This document shows, in pieces, positions 1 through 9,027 of a DNA stretch of 64,000 nt (the stretch's first letter is position 1; each line of letters begins with the position of its first letter). Both the position numbers and the translations under genes were made by a program. Origin of the DNA: Stygiobacter sp. RIFOXYC2_FULL_38_25 (GTDB lineage Bacteria; Bacteroidota; Ignavibacteria; Ignavibacteriales; Melioribacteraceae); assembly GCA_001803165.1 (NCBI GenBank), contig MHAZ01000011.1, positions 62,001 to 126,000 of the forward strand. The letters are read 5' to 3'. Under the pieces are notes generated by a model, which was not told the DNA's origin, searched no databases, and worked only from the letters and a program-made list of their open reading frames with translations.

Positions 1-1676
1 TGCTCTATTGGTATTTCATTAACTATCATTATTTGATCAAACAATTCGCCAACAAGTTTGTTGTTGCGCTCGTATTTTATGCAGACATCAAACCCAAGTT
101 TTCCGATGCCAATTTCAAAACATATTTCGAAGTTACCATTTGATGAAATTGAGGTTGAGCCGCCAATTGATATGCTTGCACAAAAATCTATATCTGCAAT
201 TGTAATACATGCCTTTCCTTTGAAACTGAAACTCCCTTTAAAAGTGAAAACTTTATCGTGGAGTTGAATTGTAATATTCATACCAAGAGAATAGCCGATT
301 GATAGTTTCCCGGCATCAGCATGAAAACTACTTTTGCCATAGCCTGTTAGCTTAAAATTTCCATTTCTGTCGGCGTATCCTTCAACTCCAACACGGTTGA
401 GTCCGGCTACAACTGCTTCCCCTAGAAAGTACATGTGTGATGAAGATATTTCTAATTGCGTTTTCCCCATGTCGAGTTCAATATTGCCGGGAAGGTTTTT
501 TAATTTTGATTCGGACTTGAAACCTAATTTCCAATCGGATAGCTCGGTTCCAATTGTTCCGTAAAAAGTTTCTTTAGTTTCAATCGGAGCTAAATAATCC
601 AAGAAATTCCAATCTTGTCCAATAATCTCTGCCAGAAAATCACTTGGAGTTGATGGTGGGAATTCGCGGACTCCGGCAAATTTAAGCTCGGTACTGCCGG
701 ATTCTTTTACATCGAGAATTAATGTGGCTTTGCCTAATACAACTTCTACGTTTAGCCAATCGAGCGCATCATGGTCTAAAGTAGCTTTTCCATTTAGACC
801 AAGCATAAAGGTTGATTCATTTCCAGCGAAAAATTTATCACTGTTTCCTTCGCCGGAGCCAAAAGACATACACGCTTCCCCGGTGAATGCAACCGGATAT
901 TGTCTTAGCGGTATTGTTCCGGTTAAATATAGATTGCCGAAAAAACCTTTAATGCCGCCAAATGAAACTGCGGGCACAAAAGGAATTAAACCTCGAGTTG
1001 ATATGGCAATACCAACATCAGAAATATCGCCAAGTTTAGTACCATTAAAATCGCAAGTGAAAAATGTAAACGGGTCCTTTGGATCTATGGCGATTTTTTT
1101 AATGTTTTTTATAGAAGAACTTGTGATGTTAGCTTGAATCGGGTTGTCGTTTTCATAATAAAAATAATAGCGGTCTGCATTAACTGGCCAGTTGAAAGCT
1201 CCTTGTTCAAACTCGCTTCCTTTTTTGAAACCAAGCGGCGCCGCAGCCAATGCAGCCATTTTTAGATTCTTAAGTAAACCCTCATGAGGTATTTCAATTT
1301 TTGAAAAACCGGTAATATTCTTGTATGAATTTTGTGCGCCGTTTTTTACTAATTCAAAATCTCCGGTTGATAAAGGCATATCTCCATATTTTGAATTCTC
1401 AACATATACGCTTCCTTTAATTCTAAGTCCGGTTTCCGTCTTAATTACACTGGCATGATTCGCCTTAAGCTTTAGAGCATTGTTACCTTCACCTATTGTA
1501 ATTATTTCCGGGACAGCTTCCAATTCTTGACTTTCAAAAGGGTCAATTGGTTCAACAAAATTATCTTTTCTGCATCCCAGCAAAAACGAAATAATTATGA
1601 TTAATATGAAAATGATAATTTTCTTTAGGCGGGACGCAAATATTTCATTTTGGAGGTAATAGTTTTTAATAAACAT
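1..1676 (-). CDS. Large lipoprotein, C-terminus off the left edge
   Basis: An uninterrupted minus-strand frame runs from ATG at 1676 to the window edge, so the gene is partial at its 3' end (558 codons visible). The N-terminus has a positively charged stretch, a long Ile/Leu/Phe hydrophobic segment and the lipobox FLLGC with Cys at residue 35, so it is probably an outer-membrane-facing lipoprotein. The rest is rich in short alternating beta-like segments with many Gly, Lys and Asp residues and no recognisable catalytic motif. It lies just upstream of, and on the same strand as, no other visible gene; the SH3/barrel gene ends 21 bases before it begins, so the two may be co-transcribed. Function unknown. 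The frame is certain, the lipoprotein call is good, the role is not known. Confidence 0.8.
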   Translation of the reverse strand, partial: MFIKNYYLQNEIFASRLKKIIIFILIIIISFLLGCRKDNFVEPIDPFESQELEAVPEIITIGEGNNALKLKANHASVIKTETGLRIKGSVYVENSKYGDMPLSTGDFELVKNGAQNSYKNITGFSKIEIPHEGLLKNLKMAALAAAPLGFKKGSEFEQGAFNWPVNADRYYFYYENDNPIQANITSSSIKNIKKIAIDPKDPFTFFTCDFNGTKLGDISDVGIAISTRGLIPFVPAVSFGGIKGFFGNLYLTGTIPLRQYPVAFTGEACMSFGSGEGNSDKFFAGNESTFMLGLNGKATLDHDALDWLNVEVVLGKATLILDVKESGSTELKFAGVREFPPSTPSDFLAEIIGQDWNFLDYLAPIETKETFYGTIGTELSDWKLGFKSESKLKNLPGNIELDMGKTQLEISSSHMYFLGEAVVAGLNRVGVEGYADRNGNFKLTGYGKSSFHADAGKLSIGYSLGMNITIQLHDKVFTFKGSFSFKGKACITIADIDFCASISIGGSTSISSNGNFEICFEIGIGKLGFDVCIKYERNNKLVGELFDQIMIVNEIPIE

Positions 1677-1697
1677 TTTATTCTCTCAAGTACTATC

Positions 1698-2783
1698 CTA
1701 AAAAGTAAAACTGTAACCAATCATAACATTAAACTGATTTGAACCCGGATATAATTTGTATTGATTTGAAAACTCACCTGGCAAAGGCTCTTTTCCAAAA
1801 ACCGCTTGCCTTGAACCGAAAAAGAAATACTGTATATCAATGAAAAAGCCGTATAGGTTATAAATTAAACCACCGCCAAGCATATAAGCCGGACCGGAAT
1901 CTTTTTCTAAAGGGAAATAAGAAGTTAGTGAAGGGTATTTAGTGTTTTGAAAGTTGGACATCCAATAAGCGCCGCCGATCAGCGCATAAGGATTTAGATG
2001 ATTGTTGAACAACCGGAGGAACTCATAACGTGTTAAGAAATAAAATAAATCTGTTTTTAGATGATATGTGTTGAGGTTCGTCCCGGAATGATTGTAACCA
2101 ATTCTAAAATTTATTCTCCAATTCGATTTAGTAACTTCAACAAATCCACCAATGGGAGATGTAAATTTTGTTAGATTTTTTTCATAAGGTAAATTTTCAA
2201 CTCCGTAGGCTCCTCCAATTCTAACTACAAAATTGCTGTTATCTTCAACAAAATCTTCAGCAATGATATATCCTGCAATTGGGTAGAGGCACTTTAACCA
2301 TATTTTATTTTTATATGTCTCGTCTGTTATACATAATACCTTTTCTTCTTTTTGAATTAGTCCCGAAGTTTTAGATTCAAAAGAAGACTGCTCTTTTATA
2401 TACGAATAATCTTTGGTGCAATATTTAAAGGTTGTCTGCCAGCGTTGCACATCATCATAGTATTGGCTTTTAATTAATTCAGTTTTCTTAAGCTGTGAGA
2501 TTAGGAATTTCTCTTCTACAAAACCTACTTGCGGATGGACAACCTTCTTCCAGCCGAATTTGTTTGTCATTCTCGTATCAATAATTACGAGTACCCGCTC
2601 TAAGTATGAAAAATTCCCAATCACCTCAGCTTCTGTTGTTGGTTCTTTATAAATATTTACGGAAGCATTAGAAACAAAAAATGTTTCGGCTGTCCACTCC
2701 GAATTAATCGAGGGTTGTGAAATTATTTTCTCACTTAATAAAAGTGAGAATAGGATAGCAAAAGCAAAATTGATTTTACTCAT
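1698..2783 (-). CDS. Secreted SH3-domain protein with C-terminal beta-barrel
   Basis: 361 residues. A signal peptide (hydrophobic residues about 5-20, ending IISQ) is followed by two bacterial SH3-like segments (about 30-95 and 110-175; motifs such as NIYKEPTTEAEVIGNF and the GFVEE / GYIIAEDF ends). The C-terminal half (about 185-361) alternates aromatic and glycine residues, as in small outer-membrane beta-barrels, and ends in Phe (GYSFTF), a typical barrel terminus. I infer an envelope protein with a cell-wall-sensing or binding N-terminus. The start at 2783 has no good ribosome site of its own; AAGGAG at about 2812-2817 serves a tiny leader frame whose stop overlaps this ATG. It sits upstream of the lipoprotein gene. 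Confidence 0.75.
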   Translation of the reverse strand: MSKINFAFAILFSLLLSEKIISQPSINSEWTAETFFVSNASVNIYKEPTTEAEVIGNFSYLERVLVIIDTRMTNKFGWKKVVHPQVGFVEEKFLISQLKKTELIKSQYYDDVQRWQTTFKYCTKDYSYIKEQSSFESKTSGLIQKEEKVLCITDETYKNKIWLKCLYPIAGYIIAEDFVEDNSNFVVRIGGAYGVENLPYEKNLTKFTSPIGGFVEVTKSNWRINFRIGYNHSGTNLNTYHLKTDLFYFLTRYEFLRLFNNHLNPYALIGGAYWMSNFQNTKYPSLTSYFPLEKDSGPAYMLGGGLIYNLYGFFIDIQYFFFGSRQAVFGKEPLPGEFSNQYKLYPGSNQFNVMIGYSFTF

Positions 2784-2802
2784 CGTCTTTACGATTGCTC
2801 AT
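2776..2802 (-). CDS. Possible 8-residue leader peptide MSNRKDDE
   Basis: The only strong ribosome-binding site upstream of the SH3/barrel gene (AAGGAG) is spaced for ATG at 2802, not 2783. That ATG opens an 8-codon frame whose TAA overlaps the downstream start (ATGAGTAA). This would translationally couple the two. It may be chance; no other evidence supports it. Confidence 0.3.
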   Translation of the reverse strand: MSNRKDDE

Positions 2803-2858
2803 ATCAAATCACTCCTTTGCAATGGAGAATTAATTATAACAATTAACTAAGAACTCTA

Positions 2859-3209
2859 TTACCCTTGGCTGTCATCCAAAACTTTTCTTATTTCCAACAG
2901 GTTGGTTTTCAAAAAGTAATGTTCAACGCCTATTGAATCAGCAGCACGGCGGAAATAGGGATTATCGTAACTTGTAACAAAAGCAATTTTGACATGAGGT
3001 ATAATCCCTTTGATTTTTTCGGCTGCTGTAATCCCGTTCATCGTTGGCATTTTAATGTCCATTAGTATCCAGTCCGGCATAAAATCCACACAACTTAGTA
3101 CAGCATGTTCCCCGTCATAACATTCCAAAATCGTGTCGGCTAAAAACGCAACAGACTTTGATATTTCCTTCCTCATTAATTCGTTGTCGTCAACGATCAT
3201 AATTCTCAT
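2859..3209 (-). CDS. Stand-alone response-regulator receiver domain
   Basis: 116 residues, only a CheY-like receiver. Acidic pocket D7/D8, phosphoacceptor D51 (in MDIKMP), the conserved Ser/Thr at the end of beta-4 (VTSYD) and Lys101 (YFLKTN) are all present, so it should be phosphorylatable. There is no output domain. The gene lies between the envelope protein genes and the GxxExxY cassette; a partner kinase is not adjacent, though a sensor kinase and LuxR-type regulator lie about 1.4 kb upstream on the same strand. Its output may be by protein-protein contact. Confidence 0.85.
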   Translation of the reverse strand: MRIMIVDDNELMRKEISKSVAFLADTILECYDGEHAVLSCVDFMPDWILMDIKMPTMNGITAAEKIKGIIPHVKIAFVTSYDNPYFRRAADSIGVEHYFLKTNLLEIRKVLDDSQG

Positions 3210-3339
3210 AAGATCGCGGATTTTTGTTATAAAGCTAATGGATGAGTTTTGAATTGGAATGAGTAGTACTACTCAATTTGGAAATTAGATTTTAGTGTAG
3301 ATCGAGGAAAAACAGATTATTTACTGTTATTCGGCATTC

Positions 3340-3402
3340 AATAGCACACTGTTCCGATTTCATCGGAAACGCAGATTGCGCTGATTATCGCTGATAAATA
3401 TT
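3340..3402. repeat. Left inverted repeat flanking the GxxExxY gene
   Basis: Begins AATAGCACACTGTTCC and continues CGGAAACGCAGATTGCGC..GCTGATAAATA. The reverse complement of 3885-3949 begins AATAGCACGCTGGTTCC and continues through CGGAAC..CTGATT..CTGATT..GGATAAA with the same order of blocks. This is an imperfect inverted repeat of about 60 bp. Confidence 0.6.
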
Positions 3403-3444
3403 AAGTGGAAATTACCGGAGTTATTCAAAATGATTATTAATTCT

Positions 3445-3840
3445 TTATCTCAATTTTTTGTTTTCGTTTGAAAATATTTTCCTTCGAATTTCCGGCTTCT
3501 TTCCGAAATTAAGAAGCAATCCAACTTCGACGTTGGTTGCTTTGAGATAATTAAGTAATTGATGATCGTGTTCTTCGATTAAAACCTCGACAGCTTTTAA
3601 TTCGATGATTACTAAATTGTTGACAATGAGATCTGCATAATATTCACCAACAAGTTTCGCATCGTAATAAACATTTATTTGTTTCTGTCTTTCAACAGCT
3701 AATCCATTTTTTTCGAGCTCATGCTTTAAAGAATTTTCATAAACCTTTTCAAGAAATCCGAACCCAAGAATATTATAGACTTTGTAAAAAGCTGATATAA
3801 TTTTCGATGTTAAATTCTGATGCAAATATTCTTCATTCAT
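3445..3840 (-). CDS. GxxExxY family protein
   Basis: 131 residues from ATG at 3840. The family signature is seen in GFGFLEKVYENSLKHEL (G-x-x-E-x-x-Y), followed by the PD-(D/E)xK-like core: the DLIVNNLVIIELKA strand with Asp and Glu-x-Lys, and HQLLNYLKAT. The family is common in Bacteroidota and cyanobacteria and its function is not settled; a nuclease-like fold is suggested by the E-L-K motif. Length is normal. It sits alone inside a roughly 610-bp unit bounded by imperfect inverted repeats, which suggests a small mobile cassette rather than part of an operon. Confidence 0.85.
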   Translation of the reverse strand: MNEEYLHQNLTSKIISAFYKVYNILGFGFLEKVYENSLKHELEKNGLAVERQKQINVYYDAKLVGEYYADLIVNNLVIIELKAVEVLIEEHDHQLLNYLKATNVEVGLLLNFGKKPEIRRKIFSNENKKLR

Positions 3841-3884
3841 AGTCAACTCATTTTATGTACACTTCTGAATATCAAAAAAACAGT

Positions 3885-3949
3885 AATTTTTTTATCCGCG
3901 GGAATCAGCCAAATCAGTGTGTTCCGTTTTTGGGAACCAGCGTGCTATT
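3885..3949. repeat. Right inverted repeat flanking the GxxExxY gene
   Basis: Mirror partner of 3340-3402; blocks ATCCGCG, AATCAG, AATCAG, GTTCCG, GGAACCAGCGTGCTATT occur in reverse order and complement. Imperfect, with small indels. Confidence 0.6.
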
Positions 3950-3983
3950 TTTTTAGGCTTTTTTTTAACTGATTTTCCGTCTA

Positions 3984-4637
3984 TCAAAATAACTCATGGT
4001 TCTCAATTGCAAATTGAATTAAACTGTGAACTCCTCTGAGATTCAATTTTTCGGAGATATTTGCTCTATGATTTTCGATTGTGCGGATGCTGTTGGAAAG
4101 TATATCGGCTATTTCATTATTTGTTTTCCAGTCGGCAAGTAGTTTCATTATCTGCCTCTCCGCACATGTTAAGGAATTAACCGAATCAATTAATAGTTTG
4201 TTTTGAAACTCATCCGACTTTTCCGATTCAATCATGGCTTGGAGACGCTTGCTTATGAAATTACCACCTCTGTAAACTGTTTTTACAGCTTCAACTAAAT
4301 CTTGAACAGCAGTTTCTTTAAGCAGATAACCTTTTGCACCTACAGATATTGCTTTATAAAAATAGTTTACATTCTTGTGCATAGTTAATAAAATAATCTT
4401 AGTAGCTACCCCGGTATTATATAAAAGAGATAATATCTCGAAGCCGGTTTTTCCAGGCATTCTTATATCTATGACAGCAACATCAGGTTCTATTTTACGA
4501 ATTATATCGAGCGCTTTATCACCATCTTCAGCCTCATAAATCTCAACTGATTCAAGTTTTTCCAAACTCTGCTTTACACCCGCGCGGAATAAAGGATGAT
4601 CGTCTGCAATGAGTAATGAAATTTTCTCTGTTTCCAT
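3984..4637 (-). CDS. NarL/FixJ-type response regulator
   Basis: 217 residues. Receiver domain 5-120 with acidic D11/D12, phosphoacceptor D57 (VIDIRMPG) and Lys106 of the KGYLLKE motif; C-terminal LuxR-type HTH about 150-212 (LTCAERQIMKLLADWKTNNEIADIL then TIENHRANI with the usual spacing). It is a DNA-binding transcription regulator activated by phosphorylation. The ATG follows the stop codon of the large sensor kinase with no spacer, so the two are one operon and almost certainly a cognate pair. Confidence 0.93.
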   Translation of the reverse strand: METEKISLLIADDHPLFRAGVKQSLEKLESVEIYEAEDGDKALDIIRKIEPDVAVIDIRMPGKTGFEILSLLYNTGVATKIILLTMHKNVNYFYKAISVGAKGYLLKETAVQDLVEAVKTVYRGGNFISKRLQAMIESEKSDEFQNKLLIDSVNSLTCAERQIMKLLADWKTNNEIADILSNSIRTIENHRANISEKLNLRGVHSLIQFAIENHELF

Positions 4638-7600
4638 TTAAGTTTTTATTCTATTCAGGAATTCTATTTTAATTGTTGTTCCTTTGTTCGGCAGGGAGTT
4701 GACCGAAAGAACTCCTTTCAATAATAGAGCCCGTTCTTTCATTCCCTGCAAGCCGATATGAGGGCGTATGTTATTTTCCGGATTTTGCGAATTAGTAAAA
4801 CCCATCCCGTTATCGGTAATAGAAATAGATAGATTTCTTTTCGTAACATCACTTGATAATATTACTTCTGTAGCATGTGCGTGTTTAAGAATATTATTGA
4901 GAGCTTCCTGTATAATTCTGAAAACATTAATCTTTTCTTCGGCGGCAAAATATTCATCTAATGAAAATAGATTGTTAATAATTTTTAGGTTAGAAGCGCA
5001 CTTAATTCTATATATCATAGATTCTATTGCCAGCGATAGCCCGAGCTCCTCTAATTCCGATGGATGCAATAAGTGGGAGATATCGCTAACATCTTGAATT
5101 GAATTGTCCAATATTTTCATAACGTCATTTAGATTCTCTGCAAAATTTTTATCTCTTTCAGCCATCATTAGTCTATTTTTTACAACTAAAAGATTTTGCC
5201 CAAGGTCGTCGTGTAATTCGGTTGATATGTTTTTCCTTTCATCTTCCTGACTGTTGATTAATTTATTAGTGAGATCGGCTTGAATTTCTTTTTCATGCTT
5301 TAAGCGGTTAACCCTTGATTTGTAAAGTGAGCCTGCAATTACACATAAAAAACTCACTGCCAGACATCTAAACCACCATGTATTCCATAATGCAGGTTCA
5401 ATTATAATTTTTAGTTGGGTTTCCTTGGATGACCAAATTCCATCGCTGTTGGCACCTTTTACCACCAGAGTATATTCACCGGGAGGAACAGCTGTAAATG
5501 CCGCCGTTCTTTCCCCATTAGTTAATGTTATCCATCTTTCATCTAAACCGGAGAGTTTGTATGCGAACATATGACGAAATGGATTCACGTATTCCGGCAT
5601 TACAAAGTCGAATGAGAAAAAATAATCGTTGTAAGGTAAAACAATTTTATCAACGTATGATATTAGTTTGTCGAGTTTTGCAGATTGATTAAATTTTTTA
5701 AAATTCATTATAATGACTGAAGGTGCATAAGAATTTTGAATTATCTCATCAGGGTAAAAAGAAGTAAATCCTTTTATTCCTCCAAAGAACATTTCTCCTT
5801 TGCTATCTTTATAATAAGCTGCGGTGTTGAATTCATTCGATTGAAGACCGTGGCTGTAATCATAATTTACAAAAGTAGCATCCTCCGGATTGAATTTTGA
5901 AAGCCCTTTATTTGTACTAAGCCACAAAAATCCGTTTTTGTCTTCAAGAATTCCGTAAATACAATCGTTGGGTAATCCGTTGTTCGTTCGATAAACCGTG
6001 AAATTATTTTTCTGAGAGGAGTATTTATTTAGTCCGCCGGCTGTTCCAATCCAGATGTTTTTTTTACTGTCCTCAAAAATGATATTAACTCTATTGTTGC
6101 TTAGTGAACATGAATCGTTTTTGTCATGGTGGGATTCAAATCTTATAAAAGAATTTTTATTGGGATTGTATAGGGAAATTCCCGATTGATTCGAGCCCAT
6201 CCATATATTTCCATACTGATCCTCGCAAAGCGCCATTATATCGCCCGAATTAACAGTATTGGCATCTACGGGATCGTAAATAAAATTCGTGAAAGATTTC
6301 TTTTTAGAACTGTATTTTACCGTTCCGCTGCTGGTGGCAAAGTAAATATCATCGTTTCCGCGAATGAGAATATCATAAACGGCGTTAGAGAGAAAATAAT
6401 ATTTTCCCGCATCTATATTCGCGGTATATTTTTCGTAAGCGTTGTTTTTCAAATTGTACTTAAATAGCCCGCTGCCCTCGGTTCCTACCCACAATATATT
6501 TTCGTTGATTGGATCCACTGCCATTGTATAAACATTCAACCCGTTGAATAATTTTATCTTATTCCAAACCGCCTGTTTGCCCGAACGATAATTCTTTGCT
6601 TTAAGCAATCCCGTATAGCCGCCAATAAGCAAATCATTCTTTACTTTTAGAATTGTTCTGATGCTCGAAAAGCTAAATCCGTTTCGCGAAAAATTTTCTT
6701 TTCTAACTGTATTAAATTTTTTCTTAAACGGTTCAAGCTTTACAATACCGCCGCCATCACTCCCAATCCAAATAATGCCGCTCCAATCCAAAAAGAATCT
6801 TGTGGGAGCCGGAAGAATATGATTTTGCCATAGTATGAGGTTTCCACTTTCGGTTATCTTGTACAATAGCCTGTTTGTTAACACATAACACTCGCCGGCT
6901 ATACATTTTATCTGCATAATATACCGGGAAGAATAATCATGCTCTTTTTTCAATTGATCGTATCGTGAGAACTTTTCGGTTTTTTTGTCAAATACAAAAA
7001 GTCCCTCACCGGATGTACCCACTAACATTTTTCCGTTTGTTGTTTCTACGATTGCTGTGATAAAATTTAATTTACTGCCTTTCTGTTGAAGTGTGTCAAT
7101 TGGAAATTTTGTAAACGTTTTTCCATCACGGGAAAGACAAAACAAACCGGAAGAAAGTGTTCCAACCCAAATATTCTTTTCTCTGTCTTCGTATAAGCAG
7201 AGTATTTCTTCACCATCAAGAACTTTGAATCCTTTGCTGCCGTTGTATTTTCCGATAATTCTATTATTTGCAGTTATCAATTTGTTCAAACCGTATTTAG
7301 TGCCGATCCAAATATTTTTATCACAGTCCTCGAGAATTACTTTGATGACATTACTGCAAAGCCCCGATGAATCGTCTGCCGTTTCCTTATATGCGGTAAA
7401 TTGTTCGGTAACAGGATTGAATTTATTTAGTCCGCCGTATGTGCCTATCCAGATATCCCCATTTGAATCCTCGTACAAACATTTAATATGGTTGTTGACG
7501 AGACTATTTTTATCAAGAAGGTGTCTGTAAACTTTAAAACCAATTCCGTCAAATCTATTGAGACCATCCTTAGTGCCAATCCAGATGAATCCCTTTCTAT

Positions 7601-7739
7601 CCTGAATGATTGCTAAAGCCGAGTTCTGAGATAGTCCATCGTTTATAGTTAATAGCTTTTCTATTCCAAAATTCTGAGGAGTTGATTTGGGAGGGGACAA
7701 ACCCAATAGTAATAGTGAGAGAAAAAATATTTCTTTCAT
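4638..7739 (-). CDS. Beta-propeller two-component sensor histidine kinase
   Basis: 1033 residues with a signal peptide (MKEIFFLSLLLLGLSPP). About residues 25-640 hold many two-component-propeller repeats of the form 'E/D-x-x-x-G-x-I/L-W-I/V-G-T-x-x-G-L', making two seven-bladed periplasmic propellers. A Y_Y_Y domain (about 690-780, ending PPGEYTLVVKGAN) precedes one transmembrane helix (WWFRCLAVSFLCVIAG). The cytoplasmic part has a HisKA_3 dimerisation domain with His in STELHDDLGQN and a HATPase_c domain with N-box IIQEALNNILKHA and G-box ITDNGMGF and GLQGMKERA. It senses an extracellular ligand (in Bacteroidota relatives often a polysaccharide; not determinable here) and signals to the regulator immediately downstream. 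Confidence 0.93.
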   Translation of the reverse strand: MKEIFFLSLLLLGLSPPKSTPQNFGIEKLLTINDGLSQNSALAIIQDRKGFIWIGTKDGLNRFDGIGFKVYRHLLDKNSLVNNHIKCLYEDSNGDIWIGTYGGLNKFNPVTEQFTAYKETADDSSGLCSNVIKVILEDCDKNIWIGTKYGLNKLITANNRIIGKYNGSKGFKVLDGEEILCLYEDREKNIWVGTLSSGLFCLSRDGKTFTKFPIDTLQQKGSKLNFITAIVETTNGKMLVGTSGEGLFVFDKKTEKFSRYDQLKKEHDYSSRYIMQIKCIAGECYVLTNRLLYKITESGNLILWQNHILPAPTRFFLDWSGIIWIGSDGGGIVKLEPFKKKFNTVRKENFSRNGFSFSSIRTILKVKNDLLIGGYTGLLKAKNYRSGKQAVWNKIKLFNGLNVYTMAVDPINENILWVGTEGSGLFKYNLKNNAYEKYTANIDAGKYYFLSNAVYDILIRGNDDIYFATSSGTVKYSSKKKSFTNFIYDPVDANTVNSGDIMALCEDQYGNIWMGSNQSGISLYNPNKNSFIRFESHHDKNDSCSLSNNRVNIIFEDSKKNIWIGTAGGLNKYSSQKNNFTVYRTNNGLPNDCIYGILEDKNGFLWLSTNKGLSKFNPEDATFVNYDYSHGLQSNEFNTAAYYKDSKGEMFFGGIKGFTSFYPDEIIQNSYAPSVIIMNFKKFNQSAKLDKLISYVDKIVLPYNDYFFSFDFVMPEYVNPFRHMFAYKLSGLDERWITLTNGERTAAFTAVPPGEYTLVVKGANSDGIWSSKETQLKIIIEPALWNTWWFRCLAVSFLCVIAGSLYKSRVNRLKHEKEIQADLTNKLINSQEDERKNISTELHDDLGQNLLVVKNRLMMAERDKNFAENLNDVMKILDNSIQDVSDISHLLHPSELEELGLSLAIESMIYRIKCASNLKIINNLFSLDEYFAAEEKINVFRIIQEALNNILKHAHATEVILSSDVTKRNLSISITDNGMGFTNSQNPENNIRPHIGLQGMKERALLLKGVLSVNSLPNKGTTIKIEFLNRIKT

Positions 7740-8258
7740 AATTAAATTTTATTCAGCTTGCCGCAAAACTTATCAGTACATACCAAAGAAAAGCGATATG
7801 TAATAATAAATCTTCTGCTCGTTGTTTAGAGAAACATCACTTAAGTGACCGGAACTTACTTTGAATAAATTTATATGATGAAACACTTCTTCAGCTCAAC
7901 AACAGCATTTCAATTGTAATGTACTCGATAGCCTAAAATAAAACAAGGGATTAATTGTATTTGTTGGATTGAGTTTCATCATGTATAAAAGCGATCTATA
8001 TTTTACCCCTGAAAAAGATAAAATGAAGTTCCTTGCTTGAAAACTGATTTGCGTCGTTTACGATAGACAACCCTATTCTATAGATTGAGTTCTATACTAA
8101 CGGTAAGTTGGGAGAGGGGATAAGATAGAAAAGTAATTTTGAATTAGATTCTGCTTATCGCTGCTAATATTAGCAGCGAACAAAAAGGTTATTAATACGT
8201 TTCTCTTTGCTAACATTAGTGGGACAGCAACAGTCAGAAAACTCAAATATGAAAAGAT
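7740..8258. other. Intergenic region with a 22-bp perfect palindrome
   Basis: About 585 bases separate the kinase start from the T9SS protein stop. I see no convincing gene; a 64-codon minus frame (8097-8291) lacks a ribosome site and overlaps a terminator. A perfect palindrome TCGCTGCTAATATTAGCAGCGA lies at 8158-8179, possibly a protein-binding site or decayed terminator. The upstream 7.75-7.95 kb part probably holds the kinase promoter, not identified. Confidence 0.5.
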
Positions 8259-8290
8259 TGCCCGCACTCGCCAAAATTCGAAAGCGGGCA
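8259..8290 (-). terminator. Hairpin downstream of the T9SS protein gene
   Basis: Stem TGCCCGC / GCGGGCA with an 18-nt loop, followed on the minus strand by ATCTTTTCAT. It lies about 35 bases past the stop codon of the upstream minus-strand gene. Confidence 0.5.
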
Positions 8291-8324
8291 TGTCTGTTAA
8301 ATTAATATTTACTTTTTGGTAAAA

Positions 8325-8981
8325 TTATTTCATCAACACAAACTTCCGCGTACCAATAAAATGATTAGCTTTTATTCTATAGAGATAAATTCCGCTTGAT
8401 AGACCTACAGCATTAAACTCAACAGAATGAATTCCGGATTGCATTTCGCTATCTATCAAAGTAGCAACACTTTTTCCGGTGATGTCAAAAATTTCTAAAA
8501 CTACTTTTCCAGAAACCGGTAAAGTAAAATTTATTTTGGTTGTTGGGTTAAACGGGTTCGGGTAGTTCTGTGCTAAACTGTAAGTTGTCGGCAACTCTAT
8601 GCCTTCTACATCAGTTCCAGCCGGTTTGCTGCTTCTATCACCCGGATTTGTAACTAAGCTCGCGGTACCTGGTGCTTTATCACCTGCACCCCAGGCTCCT
8701 GTTGGGTCTTGCAATTCTTGACCGTTTGTAAATCCGTCACCATCAGGGTCTTCTGCAGCCATTGCAGCGCTCCACTTAACGTTACCATTGAAATCCAAAT
8801 ACTTGCTTTCTACCATTTGCCCAAATGCGTTTCTCGCGCCTCCGCCGGCTGGAGATACATGGCAATTAGCGCAGCCAAACTTTCCTCCGTTTGGAATTTG
8901 ATTAACCCGAAAATCCATTGCTGAAATATTGATTGCTATTAGTAGCACTAACGCTGCTATATATATTATCCTATTTTTCAT
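8325..8981 (-). CDS. T9SS-exported protein with one CxxCH haem site
   Basis: 218 residues. Signal peptide 1-21 (..NISA), a single c-type haem motif CANCH at 37-41, a calcium-binding-like loop DPDGDGFTNGQE at about 78-89, a Thr/Pro/Gly-rich linker, and a C-terminal type IX secretion sorting domain (about 133-218) starting YSLAQNYPNPFNPTTKINF and ending GTRKFVLMK. The sorting domain directs export through the outer membrane and is typical of Ignavibacteria. The haem site plus Ca-type loop suggests a small surface cytochrome-like or cell-surface protein; whether haem is really attached is unproven. It is monocistronic by its own terminator; the start ATG at 8981 follows AAGGTG. Confidence 0.88.
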   Translation of the reverse strand: MKNRIIYIAALVLLIAINISAMDFRVNQIPNGGKFGCANCHVSPAGGGARNAFGQMVESKYLDFNGNVKWSAAMAAEDPDGDGFTNGQELQDPTGAWGAGDKAPGTASLVTNPGDRSSKPAGTDVEGIELPTTYSLAQNYPNPFNPTTKINFTLPVSGKVVLEIFDITGKSVATLIDSEMQSGIHSVEFNAVGLSSGIYLYRIKANHFIGTRKFVLMK

Positions 8982-9027
8982 TTAGGCACCTTTCTTACAT
9001 TTATGTGTAAATTAGTTTTACGAGTGC

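Noticed and set aside
8097-8291. 64-codon minus-strand frame
   Set aside because: Overlaps a terminator and lacks a start signal.
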